17,982 nt of DNA from Deinococcus sp. (GCF_025362455.1 NZ_JANYGJ010000229.1:1-17982), one strand, 5' to 3'. Counted from the first letter of the stretch, positions 1-6,762 are shown. The notes: generated from the sequence alone by a model not told the origin. Program-made: numbers and translations.

Positions 1-269
1 TGGTGCGTCGTGGATCACCTAAATCCGCTGCACCCCAGATCCCCGCCGCCCACGTCACTTCATCCTGCCATTGTGCCGTTGTCATCCTTCAGTCTCGGCT
101 CTTCTTCGGTCGATGACTGACTTGTGGGTAACGATAAGCCCTTGTGGGAGAGGGGAGCCGCGCAGCGGCGGGGTGAGGGGGCGACGGGGTAGCGTTTCCG
201 CTCCATGTTCAGGAGTCTTTTTAATCCCGTATGAGGCGTGAGGCGTTGAACAGGCACCTTCTCCCACGC
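1..269. other. Non-coding left flank, downstream of the antiporter gene
   Basis: No convincing gene is seen. Short open frames on the minus strand here (near 60-273) have proline- and arginine-rich composition, no good ribosome binding site and no recognisable motif. The stretch holds a repeat-like GC-rich element at 121-190, described separately. No clear rho-independent terminator follows the antiporter stop at 270. Confidence 0.5.
121..190. repeat. Repeat-like GC-rich palindromic intergenic element
   Basis: The octamer cttgtggg occurs at 121-128 and again at 141-148. It is followed by purine-rich gggagagggg, a small perfect hairpin (gccgc at 157-161, gcggc at 165-169, 3-base loop), and then ggggtgaggggg. 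Elements of this shape, a run of gggag and gtgaggg around a GC hairpin, are in my recollection common dispersed intergenic repeats in Deinococcus and other high-GC genomes. Only one copy lies in this window, so its repeat nature is inference. Confidence 0.4.
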
Positions 270-1553
270 TCACCCCCGCAGATTCACTGGCGCGACTTCC
301 GGCGCTCTCTCGGCGGCCCGCCGCGCCAGCTTGCCCACGCTCAGGCCCTGCACCAGAATCGAGAAGACCACGATCACATAGGTCATGACCAAAAACAGCT
401 CACGCGGTGTCCCGGCAGGCACGCTGAAGGCCAGCGCCACGCTGATGGCCCCGCGCAGCCCGCCCCAGACCATCAGACGGCGGGTGTAGGGCGTAAAGCG
501 GTAGCGGCGGCCCAGCAGCATCACCGGCACCTGCACGCTGATGGCCCGCACCGCCAGCAGCAGCGGAATGGCCAGCACGCCCAGCAGCAGCCGCAGCCCG
601 GTGAACTGCACCACCAGCACTTCCAGCGCCAGCAGCACGAACAAGAAGATGTTCAGCAGCTCGTCGGTCAGGTGCCAGAAGCCGTCGAACTTCTCGCGTG
701 AGGTCAGTCCATGCGGCACGCGCTCCTTGAGAAAGCCGACCAGCAGACCGGCGGCCACGGCAGCCAGCGGCGCCGAGGTGTGCAGATGGGCGGCGACGGC
801 GGTGCAGGCCATCACCACACCCAGCGTGATGAGCACCTCGACCACGAAATCGTCGACCAGCCGCAGCGAAATCCAGCCGATGAGCCCCACGACACTGCCC
901 AGCAGCAGCCCGCCCAGCGCTTCCTGGGCAAAAAACAGGCCCAGACCGGCGGTGCTCAGCGCTGGCCCGTGCCCGGCGGCGCCAGAAGCCGCCACGCTGG
1001 CCAGCACCGCGAAGGCCACCACGCCCACGCCGTCGTTGAACAGCGACTCCCCCGCCACCAGCGTCTCGATGCGCCTGGGCACCTTGGCCTGCTTGAGCAC
1101 GCCCAGCACCGACACCGGATCGGTGGGCGAGATCAGCGCCCCGAACAGCAGGCAATACACCAGCGGCACATCCAGCCCGAACAGCCCGGTCAGGCCGTAG
1201 AGCAGCGCGCCCACCAGCCCGGTAGAAATGGCGGTGGACAGCAGCGCGAACAGCATCACCGGCCCGCGCAGCACCCACAGCGCATGGGAGTTGACGCCCA
1301 GCGCCCCCGCGAACAGCAGAAACGACAGCACGCCCTGAAACACGAAGTCGTCAAACTGGATGCGGCGCACCAGCTCCACCGCCTGCTGGGCGAACGGCAC
1401 GCCGAGGCCGACCAGCAGCAACAGCACCAGGCTCAATGCCAGCCCGCCCACCGTCACGCCGATGGAGGCGGGCAACTTGAGGTAACGGGCGTTCAGGACG
1501 GCGATCAGCGCCGTGATAATGACCAGCGTGGCGCTCAGGTCGAGCAGTTGCAT
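270..1553 (-). CDS. CPA1-type Na+/H+ (monovalent cation/proton) antiporter
   Basis: This 427-residue, strongly hydrophobic protein probably exchanges Na+ or another monovalent cation for protons across the inner membrane, for pH and salt homeostasis. It starts with a membrane helix at about residues 8-20, and many further helices are visible. The family's catalytic signatures are present: ISPTDPVSVL at 141-150 and ESLFNDGVGVV at 169-179, containing the Asp residues used for transport in CPA1/NhaP proteins. A long cytosolic C-terminal domain is missing; the protein ends soon after the last helix in a short charged tail, so it is a short form. The ATG start is backed by GGAGG 6 bases upstream. 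It stands alone, divergent from the small plus-strand gene at 1798. The exact ion cannot be told from sequence; NhaP-like is the best guess. Confidence 0.88.
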   Translation of the reverse strand: MQLLDLSATLVIITALIAVLNARYLKLPASIGVTVGGLALSLVLLLLVGLGVPFAQQAVELVRRIQFDDFVFQGVLSFLLFAGALGVNSHALWVLRGPVMLFALLSTAISTGLVGALLYGLTGLFGLDVPLVYCLLFGALISPTDPVSVLGVLKQAKVPRRIETLVAGESLFNDGVGVVAFAVLASVAASGAAGHGPALSTAGLGLFFAQEALGGLLLGSVVGLIGWISLRLVDDFVVEVLITLGVVMACTAVAAHLHTSAPLAAVAAGLLVGFLKERVPHGLTSREKFDGFWHLTDELLNIFLFVLLALEVLVVQFTGLRLLLGVLAIPLLLAVRAISVQVPVMLLGRRYRFTPYTRRLMVWGGLRGAISVALAFSVPAGTPRELFLVMTYVIVVFSILVQGLSVGKLARRAAERAPEVAPVNLRG

Positions 1554-1797
1554 GGGAACCTCCGGGCGCCGCGAATAAGTCGAAAAAGCATGGGAGGAGC
1601 CCGATAGCAGACTCCTCCAGTTCGGCGTATGGTCGCCGGAACCCGTTCAGTGAACGAGATTGTGGATTCATTGTACAGAGTCGGGGCGAGGGCGGGCTTG
1701 GGGGAACGTTCAGAGCGCGAAGATGAGGTAGATTCGTCAGATGGTCCTCCGACGACAAAAGGCGTAGGCTGAGCTGACATCAGTCGGGGGGTAGGTC
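1554..1797. other. Divergent intergenic region with leader hairpin
   Basis: This 244-base region separates the antiporter (minus) from the small membrane protein gene (plus). A perfect 7-bp inverted repeat, ggaggag at 1593-1599 and ctcctcc at 1612-1618, would form a hairpin in the antiporter leader 40 to 65 bases before its start. A TACAAT hexamer on the minus strand (1670-1675) could be a -10 element for the antiporter, but no good -35 sits at the right distance. An 18-codon open frame starting at ATG 1591 on the minus strand ends at 1535, inside the antiporter gene. Confidence 0.4.
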
Positions 1798-2064
1798 ATG
1801 ACCAAGTTCACGGCTTCACATCAGCCGCTTTATTTGAAAGTGCTTGTTGCCGTCGTACTCACCGAACTGTGCTTTTTCGCGGCCAAGATCATCCATAGCG
1901 GGTCAGCTTTCAGTGTGCTGCTGGGCCTAGGCGTCTTGGCGCTGAGCGCGGCGACCCTGAGCCGGTGGGGGCAAAACAGATTAGGGGAGCACTTGCCCCG
2001 CTGGCTCAAGCCTGCCCTGGGTGGTGTGTTGGTCGTGGCCTTCGCCCTGGGTTGGTGGCGCTGA
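1798..2064 (+). CDS. Small hypothetical membrane protein
   Basis: I do not recognise this 88-residue protein. It has three likely membrane segments at about residues 12-30, 36-54 and 71-87, with a basic stretch near 55-70 (SRWGQNRLGEHLPRWLK) between the last two, and it ends in GWWR. There is no lipobox, and the first helix lies too far in for a typical cleaved signal peptide. The ATG is preceded by a G-rich run (ggggggtagg) that can act as a ribosome binding site. It is the only plus-strand gene of the window, transcribed toward rplQ, with a hairpin after its stop that could end both transcripts. It is probably real on composition and start signal, but function is unknown. Confidence 0.6.
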   Translation: MTKFTASHQPLYLKVLVAVVLTELCFFAAKIIHSGSAFSVLLGLGVLALSAATLSRWGQNRLGEHLPRWLKPALGGVLVVAFALGWWR

Positions 2065-2075
2065 GAGGATGACGA

Positions 2076-2106
2076 GAACGCCCCCACCATTCCGGCAGGG
2101 GCGTTC
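2076..2106. terminator. Bidirectional terminator-like hairpin between convergent genes
   Basis: A perfect 9-bp inverted repeat, gaacgcccc (2076-2084) and ggggcgttc (2098-2106), has a 13-base loop. It lies 11 bases after the stop of the plus-strand gene and 26 bases after the rplQ stop, so it can serve both converging transcripts. Neither side has a clean T run after the stem, so it may pause polymerase or need Rho rather than act as a classic intrinsic terminator. Confidence 0.6.
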
Positions 2107-2132
2107 AGCTTGTTATGGCAGCTTGTTAGGGC

Positions 2133-2483
2133 TTAAACGAGTTCGATCAACGCCAGCGGCGCAGAGTCGCCCCGGCGCACGCCGACTTTCAGGATGCGGG
2201 TGTAGCCACCGGGACGCTCGGCGTACTTGGGGGCCACCTCGTCCATCAGTTTGCGCAGCACGGCGTTGTCCTGAATGTCGCGGGCACACAGACGCCGGGC
2301 GTGCAGGTCGCCGCCCTTGGCCGTGGTGATGATCTTCTCGACGTAGGGCCGCAGCTCTTTGGCTTTGGCAACGGTCGTCTGAATACGGCCTTCGCGCAGC
2401 AGGGCGGTCGCCTGAGCGCGGGCCAGCGCAGTGCGGGCACTGCTGTTGCGGTTAAGTTTGCGACCGGAACGTCCGTGACGCAT
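2133..2483 (-). CDS. rplQ: 50S ribosomal protein L17 (bL17)
   Basis: This 116-residue protein is the bacterial L17, which binds 23S rRNA near the exit-tunnel side of the large subunit. The family opening MRHGRSGRKLNRNSSAR, followed by helices rich in Ala, Leu and Arg, and the ending GGYTRILKVGVRRGDSAPLALIEL are diagnostic. The length is that of the short bacterial L17 without a C-terminal extension. The ATG start is preceded by AAGGAGA at good spacing. It is the last gene of the alpha block, 57 bases after rpoA, and a hairpin follows at 2076-2106, consistent with the end of the transcript. Confidence 0.97.
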   Translation of the reverse strand: MRHGRSGRKLNRNSSARTALARAQATALLREGRIQTTVAKAKELRPYVEKIITTAKGGDLHARRLCARDIQDNAVLRKLMDEVAPKYAERPGGYTRILKVGVRRGDSAPLALIELV

Positions 2484-2540
2484 GATGTCTCCTTAAAAGC
2501 GGACCGCACCGGAAGTTCCGGAGAGCGGCCCACACATTGA

Positions 2541-3557
2541 TTAGTCTTTGAGGGCCAGCCCGAACTGGGCCAGTTGCTGCTTGATCTCGTCCAGGCTACG
2601 CTCGCCGATGCCGGGCACTTTCTTGAGGTCGCGGTCCGATAAGGCGCACAGGGCGTCCACCGAGTCGATGCCCTCTTCCTTGAGCGAGTGCAGCACACGG
2701 GTGGTCAGGCCCAGGCCCTCCAGCGTGACGCGGGGGTTGCTGACCTCGCTGCCGGAGCTGTAGTCGCCCATGCTGATGGTGCTGGCCGACACGCCACTGG
2801 GTGAGTCGTAGGCGCCCAAACCGGAGCTGGCGCTGCTGGGCTGCGAGGCGGCCATCACCGGCACAGGCACCAGTTCGGCCTGCACGGTCTCTACGTTGCC
2901 GAAGACGGTCAACTCGTCGCGCAGAATATCCACGGCCTTGTCGAGCGCGTCCTGGGGGGAGGTGCTGCCGTCGGTCCAAACCCGCAGGATCAGCCGGTCC
3001 AAATCGGTCTGCTGACCCACGCGGGTGTTCTCGACGTGGTAGGCCACCCGGCGCACGGGGGTGAACACCGCGTCTACCGGAATGGAGTTGATGCGGTCCT
3101 TGGTGGAGTGCTTGTCGGCGGGCACGTAGCCTTCGCCTTCCTCGACGCGCACTTCCATGACCAGTTTGCCGTCCTCGGCCAGATTGGCAATCACCAGATC
3201 GGGATTGACGATCTCGGCGTCGGAGGGCACCTCAAAAGCGCTGGCTTTCACGGCGCCCTGGCCCTGGGCACGCAGCGTCAGGGTTTTGGGACCGGGGGCG
3301 TGGAAGCGGACCACCAGCTCCTTGAGGTTGAGAATGATGCGGATGACGTCTTCTTTTACGCCGGGAACGGTGCTGAACTCATGCAGCACGTCTTCGATGT
3401 AAACGCTGGTCACGGCGCTGCCGGGAATGCTGCTCAGGAGGATGCGGCGCAGGGGGTTGCCCACCGTGACGCCGTAGCCCCGCCGCAGCGGTTCCAGGGT
3501 AAATTCGCCGTAGTCGCCATCGACGCGGGCCTTGAGCTGGGGACGCTTTTGATCCAC
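2541..3557 (-). CDS. rpoA: DNA-directed RNA polymerase alpha subunit
   Basis: Alpha dimerises to scaffold assembly of RNA polymerase and contacts promoter DNA and activators. In this 338-residue protein the N-terminal assembly domain (about 1-230) includes VGNPLRRILLSSIPG near residue 31-45, which forms the dimer contact. A Ser/Gly-rich linker follows (about 235-270), then a C-terminal DNA-binding domain with GLTTRVLHSLKEEGI and VPGIGERSLDEI helix-hairpin-helix motifs. The UP-element arginine (R265 in E. coli numbering) is kept, but the following Asn268 position is His, as I recall for Thermus too. The start is GTG, with GGAGG 6 bases before it. It lies 144 bases after rpsD, a spacer with hairpins, so it may have separate control. 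Confidence 0.98.
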   Translation of the reverse strand: MDQKRPQLKARVDGDYGEFTLEPLRRGYGVTVGNPLRRILLSSIPGSAVTSVYIEDVLHEFSTVPGVKEDVIRIILNLKELVVRFHAPGPKTLTLRAQGQGAVKASAFEVPSDAEIVNPDLVIANLAEDGKLVMEVRVEEGEGYVPADKHSTKDRINSIPVDAVFTPVRRVAYHVENTRVGQQTDLDRLILRVWTDGSTSPQDALDKAVDILRDELTVFGNVETVQAELVPVPVMAASQPSSASSGLGAYDSPSGVSASTISMGDYSSGSEVSNPRVTLEGLGLTTRVLHSLKEEGIDSVDALCALSDRDLKKVPGIGERSLDEIKQQLAQFGLALKD

Positions 3558-3701
3558 GTATAACCTCCGGCGTTAAGGAGCTGGCGGGTGATGACTGCGT
3601 CATCATTCCGAGCGGAGCGAGTAACCAAGGGTAGCTGGGGGCGCAGGTGGAGGGCGTTCGGGTGCTGTTTCCGGACGACCGGAACCGTAGCCGCCAACCA
3701 C
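3558..3701 (-). other. rpsD-rpoA spacer with two hairpins and a shared 16-bp word
   Basis: No gene is seen in these 144 bases. There are two perfect inverted repeats: tgatgac (3589-3595) with gtcatca (3599-3605), loop 3; and ttccgg (3669-3674) with ccggaa (3679-3684), loop 4. Directly beside the first is the 16-mer ttccgagcggagcgag (3606-3621), identical to 14719-14734 in the rpsS-rplV spacer. The rpoA ribosome binding site (GGAGG) is at the left end. The structures could be attenuation, processing or repeat elements; the sequence does not decide. Confidence 0.6.
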
Positions 3702-4319
3702 TTACCGCGAGTAGTATTCGATGATGAAGTTTTCGTTGATCGGCAAGGCCAGATCTTCGCGGGCGGGCAGGCGAGAGAAGGTGCCGGTAAAGGTCTCCGG
3801 GCTCATCTCGATCCAGGGGCTGACCCGGCGACGCTTGAGGGCGTCCATGTTTTCCTGCACGAATCCCATGGCGCGGCTCTTTTCGCCGACGGTGATCTGG
3901 TCGCCGATTTTGACCCGGTACGAGGAAATATCGACTTTTTTGCCGTTGACCAGAATATGGCCGTGGCCGACGAATTGCCGGGCCTGACGGCGGGTGCTGG
4001 CGAAGCCCATGCGGAACACCACGTTGTCGAGTCGGCGCTCCAGCAGTTGCAGGAACACGGTGCCGGTGACACCGGGAACGCTGCTGGCTTCTTCAAAGAG
4101 GTTGCGAAACTGCCGCTCATTCATGCCGTACAGGCGCGAGAGCTTCTGCTTTTCACGCAGACGCACGCTGTAGTCGCTGGGACGGCCCTTGCGGCGCTGA
4201 CCGTGCTGGCCGGGCGCGTAGGGGCGCTTGTCCAGATACTTCTGGACCTTCTCGGTCTCCGCCAGGTTGATGCCCTCGCGGCGGCTTTGTTTGGTGATAG
4301 AACCACGGAAACGACCCAT
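3702..4319 (-). CDS. rpsD: 30S ribosomal protein S4 (uS4), cysteine-free form
   Basis: S4 is a primary 16S rRNA binder that nucleates assembly of the small-subunit body and helps set decoding accuracy. The 205-residue protein has the typical RPYAPGQHGQ and RPSDYSVRLREKQKL stretches in the N-terminal half. The S4 RNA-binding domain (about residues 95-160) contains RRLDNVVFRMGFASTRRQAR and GHILVNGKKV. It contains no cysteine, so it lacks the zinc knuckle that I recall in Thermus S4. The ATG start has GAGGAGAG just upstream. It follows rpsK after a 154-base structured spacer rather than tightly. In enteric bacteria S4 represses its own operon; here only the structured leader hints at this. Confidence 0.98.
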   Translation of the reverse strand: MGRFRGSITKQSRREGINLAETEKVQKYLDKRPYAPGQHGQRRKGRPSDYSVRLREKQKLSRLYGMNERQFRNLFEEASSVPGVTGTVFLQLLERRLDNVVFRMGFASTRRQARQFVGHGHILVNGKKVDISSYRVKIGDQITVGEKSRAMGFVQENMDALKRRRVSPWIEMSPETFTGTFSRLPAREDLALPINENFIIEYYSR

Positions 4320-4473
4320 TTCTCTCCTCAGGGTGCGGCCTGACCGGAATCTTGCCCGGTGGCCGGAATTGGCGTGCTCTGGTCACCGTCGCCGCGTGGC
4401 GCGGACGCTGGTCTGCTGAGGGTTGGCGCAAAAACAGCAGGGCCTTGACGGGCCAGGGGCAACGCAGCAGGTT
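4320..4473 (-). other. rpsK-rpsD spacer, candidate structured rpsD leader
   Basis: No gene is seen. In the transcript, CTGCTG and CAGCAG (plus-strand 4435-4440 and 4413-4418) can pair around a 16-base loop that contains TTTTT. A further GC stem pairs ccgcg (4392-4396) with cgcgg (4400-4404), loop 3. GGCC at 4441-4444 and 4451-4454 forms a small extra stem just before the T run. This could be an attenuator or an S4-binding leader. S4 control of the alpha operon is known in E. coli; whether it applies here is inference. Confidence 0.45.
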
Positions 4474-4863
<390 letters not shown>

Positions 4864-4866
4864 GAC

Positions 4867-5247
4867 TTACTTCCTCGCTGCCTTTTTCTTGCCCGCCACG
4901 GTCTTGCGCGGCCCCTTGCGGGTCCTAGCGTTGGTCTTGGTCCGCTGGCCACGCACCGGTAGGCCGCGCCGGTGACGCAGGCCACGGTAGGCGCCAATGT
5001 CCATCAAACGCTTGATGTTCTGGCCGATCTCGCTGCGGAGATCACCCTCGACTTTGTAGACCTTCTCGATGGCCTCGCGGAGCTGAGTGGTCTCGGCTTC
5101 GGTCAGGTTCTTGACGCGGGTATCGCCACTGATACCGGTGGCGGCCAGCACCTGGTCGGCGCGGGTCGGGCCGATGCCGTAGATGTAGCGCAGGCCGATC
5201 TGGATGCGCTTCTCGCGGGGGAGGTCGACGCCAGCGATACGGGCCAT
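4867..5247 (-). CDS. rpsM: 30S ribosomal protein S13 (uS13)
   Basis: S13 lies in the head of the small subunit and forms bridges with the large subunit; its C-terminal tail reaches toward the P-site tRNA. The 126-residue protein begins MARIAGVDLPREKRIQIGLRYIYGIG, a diagnostic opening, and contains YRGLRHRRGLPVRGQRTKTNARTRKGPRKT near 90-120 followed by a lysine-rich tail. The same frame is open well upstream, but the start at 5247 is fixed by homology and by the TAATG overlap with the rpmJ stop. It is the first large gene of the alpha block. Confidence 0.98.
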   Translation of the reverse strand: MARIAGVDLPREKRIQIGLRYIYGIGPTRADQVLAATGISGDTRVKNLTEAETTQLREAIEKVYKVEGDLRSEIGQNIKRLMDIGAYRGLRHRRGLPVRGQRTKTNARTRKGPRKTVAGKKKAARK

Positions 5248-5360
5248 TAACCCTGCCTCTGCTTGTGCTTGACGTTCTCGCAGATCACGATCACGACGCC
5301 GTGGCGGCGGATCACCTTGCACTTCTCGCACATCTTCTTGACGCTCGAACGAACCTTCAT
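5247..5360 (-). CDS. rpmJ: 50S ribosomal protein L36 (bL36), zinc-binding form
   Basis: L36 is a very small large-subunit protein that binds 23S rRNA near the base of the L7/L12 stalk. The 37-residue sequence MKVRSSVKKMCEKCKVIRRH and its tail are typical. The zinc ligands C11, C14, C27 and H32 are all present, so this is the C+ form, in contrast to the zinc-free S14 of the same cluster. The ATG is preceded by GGAGGAAGGAA, an excellent ribosome binding site. The frame is open further upstream, but that extension has no family similarity. Its stop overlaps the rpsM start by one base. Confidence 0.97.
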   Translation of the reverse strand: MKVRSSVKKMCEKCKVIRRHGVVIVICENVKHKQRQG

Positions 5361-5556
5361 TTCCTTCCTCCTCGCGCCGCCGTGGTGGGCACTGCCACCT
5401 GGCCGACGCTCGACCCCCCGGCAGCTTGTGCTGGGCACGGGGAATCTGGGTTGAACTGCTCACACTGATGGCCTGGGCAGTTCGGGTACGGCTGGATACA
5501 GCTCAGTATGGGTACAGCTCAGTATGGATACGGCTCAACACAACGTCTGTTCCCGC
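5361..5556 (-). other. infA-rpmJ spacer
   Basis: These 196 bases hold no recognisable gene. The right part, next to infA, carries a 16-bp tandem repeat (5494-5541, listed separately). The left part holds the strong rpmJ ribosome binding site and C/G-rich sequence. Frames that run through it upstream of rpmJ and rpsM look like accidental extensions. No clear promoter hexamers were found. Confidence 0.5.
5494..5541. repeat. 16-bp tandem repeat between infA and rpmJ
   Basis: Three consecutive 16-base units are seen on the plus strand: ggatacagctcagtat (5494-5509), gggtacagctcagtat (5510-5525) and ggatacggctcaacac (5526-5541). The first two differ at one position and the third is decayed. A truncated 10-base unit, gggtacggct, sits at 5484-5493. 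The repeat begins 15 bases past the infA stop and does not code for a recognised protein. It may vary in copy number between strains. Confidence 0.85.
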
Positions 5557-5817
5557 TTAGCGCCGGTAAACGATGCGTCCACGCGAAGTATCGTAGGGCG
5601 AGATCTCCAGCACAACGCGGTCTCCGGGCAGAATACGAATGTAGTGAATTCGCATCTTGCCACTGATGTACGCCAGGAGGTCATGCCCGGTATCCAGCTT
5701 CACTCGGAAGGTGGTATTGGGCAACGCTTCTTCGACCACGCCTTCGGCGCGTACGGTATCGGCGTCTTCCTTCTTGCGTTTGGATTCCCGCCCGTCTGGT
5801 GCTCTTCTTCTCGCCAC
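5557..5817 (-). CDS. infA: Translation initiation factor IF-1
   Basis: IF-1 occupies the A site of the 30S subunit during initiation and works with IF-2 and IF-3. The 86-residue protein has the S1/OB-fold core running from VRAEGVVEEALPNTTFRVKL to GDRVVLEISPYDTSRGRIVYR, with the RNA-binding GKMRIHYIRILPGD stretch. It carries a basic N-terminal extension of roughly a dozen residues (ARRRAPDGRESKRKKED), making it longer than the 72-residue E. coli protein. The start is GTG at 5817, chosen because GGAGGG lies 4 bases before it and the upstream frame has no similarity. It sits between adk and rpmJ, with spacers of about 200 bases on both sides. Confidence 0.95.
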   Translation of the reverse strand: MARRRAPDGRESKRKKEDADTVRAEGVVEEALPNTTFRVKLDTGHDLLAYISGKMRIHYIRILPGDRVVLEISPYDTSRGRIVYRR

Positions 5818-6041
5818 GAACCCTCCAGGCTTGGAATAAGCCAAACGTAAAGCTAGCACGTGGGGCGGTGAGAGACAAGAGGATGTTCAGCACGATTGCC
5901 GGGAAGATTGTAACGACTGAACTTTGCAGGCCATTCGTGAAGGCCGTGCATTATCCAGCAGCAGCCCTGGGCCCTGTGCGGGACGTCTCGCCTGGCTTTT
6001 CCTGCCGGGACCAGACCAAAGGCCCCAGCCCGGTCGTGGTG
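5818..6041 (-). other. adk-infA spacer, possible infA promoter region
   Basis: No gene is seen in 224 bases. No map (methionine aminopeptidase) gene is present, although many bacteria carry one at this position. A TACAAT hexamer on the minus strand (5907-5912) resembles a -10 element about 90 bases before infA, but I cannot see a matching -35, so a promoter is only possible. The infA ribosome binding site GGAGGG is at the left end. Confidence 0.4.
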
Positions 6042-6623
6042 TTACCTGTCGCCCAGCACGCTCAGCAAGCGGGCATAAACCTCATCCATGCTGCCCACGC
6101 CGCCCACGGGTTTCAGGTGGCCCCGCGCCGCGTAGTAGTCGATCAACGGCTGGGTCTGAAGGCGGTAGACCTCCTGGCGCTCACGGGCCACCGCCTCGGT
6201 ATCGTCGTTGCGGCTCGACGTTTTGCCGCGCTCGACGATGCGCTCGATCAGCAACTCGTCGGGCACCTCCAGCAGCGGCACGGCAGTGATCGGTGCGCCC
6301 AATTCTTCGAGCAGCATGTCGAGTTCCTGGGCCTGCATCAGCGTGCGCGGAAAGCCGTCGAAGATGACCCGGACGCTTTCCATGCTGGCCAGCCGGTCCC
6401 GGATCAGCGCCATCAGCAGCTCGTCAGGCACCAGTTTGCCCGCCTTGAGCAGCGGCGCGACCTGCTGTCCGAGTTCGGTGCCCCGCGCCACGTGGTCGCG
6501 CAGAATATCGCCGGTACTGATTTTGACCAGGTGCTGCTCGCCAGCCAGCCGCTCGGCCTGGGTGCCCTTGCCCGCGCCGGGCGGGCCGAGAAAAATCACC
6601 ACTCTGTGCTTGTGTTGAGTCAC
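6042..6623 (-). CDS. adk: Adenylate kinase, short-lid type
   Basis: Adenylate kinase interconverts ATP plus AMP with two ADP and so balances the cytosolic adenylate pool. The P-loop GPPGAGKGT is at residues 13-21, the AMP-binding region STGDILR at 36-42, and the signature FDGFPRT at 88-94. The LID segment after VERG is short (KTSSRNDDTEAV), with no zinc cysteines, so at 193 residues this is the short form. The start is GTG, with GGAGG 7 bases upstream. The position between secY and infA is a common one for adk. It is separated from secY by 258 bases that hold a terminator-like hairpin and tandem repeats, so it may be partly uncoupled from the spc block. Confidence 0.97.
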   Translation of the reverse strand: MTQHKHRVVIFLGPPGAGKGTQAERLAGEQHLVKISTGDILRDHVARGTELGQQVAPLLKAGKLVPDELLMALIRDRLASMESVRVIFDGFPRTLMQAQELDMLLEELGAPITAVPLLEVPDELLIERIVERGKTSSRNDDTEAVARERQEVYRLQTQPLIDYYAARGHLKPVGGVGSMDEVYARLLSVLGDR

Positions 6624-6645
6624 GCGTGTTCCTCCGGTGCTGATT

Positions 6646-6762
6646 ATCAGTGCTGAGTAAAAAAAGTACTGGGTACTGAGAAAGATCGTTTCCAGCGCTC
6701 TACCTCTTTTTCAGTACTGTTTTTCAGTACTGTTTTTCAGCACTGTTTCTCAGTACTGACGA
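6646..6762. repeat. Palindromic CAGTACTG repeat cluster (13-bp tandem units)
   Basis: Four contiguous 13-base units are seen on the plus strand: tcagtactgtttt at 6711-6723 and 6724-6736, tcagcactgtttc at 6737-6749, and tcagtactgacga at 6750-6762. The core cagtactg is its own reverse complement. Further variants lie to the left (cagtgctg near 6650, agtactgg near 6666, ggtactga near 6672). The arm gtactgagaaaga (6673-6685) can pair with tctttttcagtac (6705-6717) with one mismatch (a G-U pair in one strand's RNA), leaving a 19-base loop. The composition is clearly more A/T-rich than the surroundings. It lies between secY and adk and is not part of a gene. Confidence 0.88.

Noticed and set aside
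60..273. Two short minus-strand frames in the left flank
   Set aside because: Proline/arginine-rich, overlapping each other in two frames, lying across the repeat-like element, and without start signals.
711..1607. Long plus-strand open frame (298 codons) opposite the antiporter, and similar ones at 231-701 and 541-1200
   Set aside because: Composition is dominated by His, Gln, Arg and Ser, typical of antisense shadows of a GC-rich gene; no motif is seen, and the minus-strand antiporter has a complete, recognisable protein.
3036..4343. Plus-strand frames opposite rpoA and rpsD (3036-3563, 3588-4343)
   Set aside because: Antisense shadows of two unmistakable genes; no ribosome binding site and no known family.
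5248..5463. Upstream extension of rpsM through rpmJ into the spacer
   Set aside because: The extension has no similarity to S13, overlaps all of rpmJ in a different frame, and the MARIAGVD start at 5247 is the family start.
5494..5541. Iteron-type replication origin
   Set aside because: Only about three units, no dnaA-type boxes, no replication gene and a position inside a ribosomal operon.
5799..6656. Plus-strand frame of 285 codons opposite adk and the infA spacer
   Set aside because: Antisense to adk for most of its length, with low-complexity composition; not a plausible protein.
6646..6762. CRISPR array
   Set aside because: Units of 13 bases are contiguous with no unique spacers, and there are no cas genes nearby.
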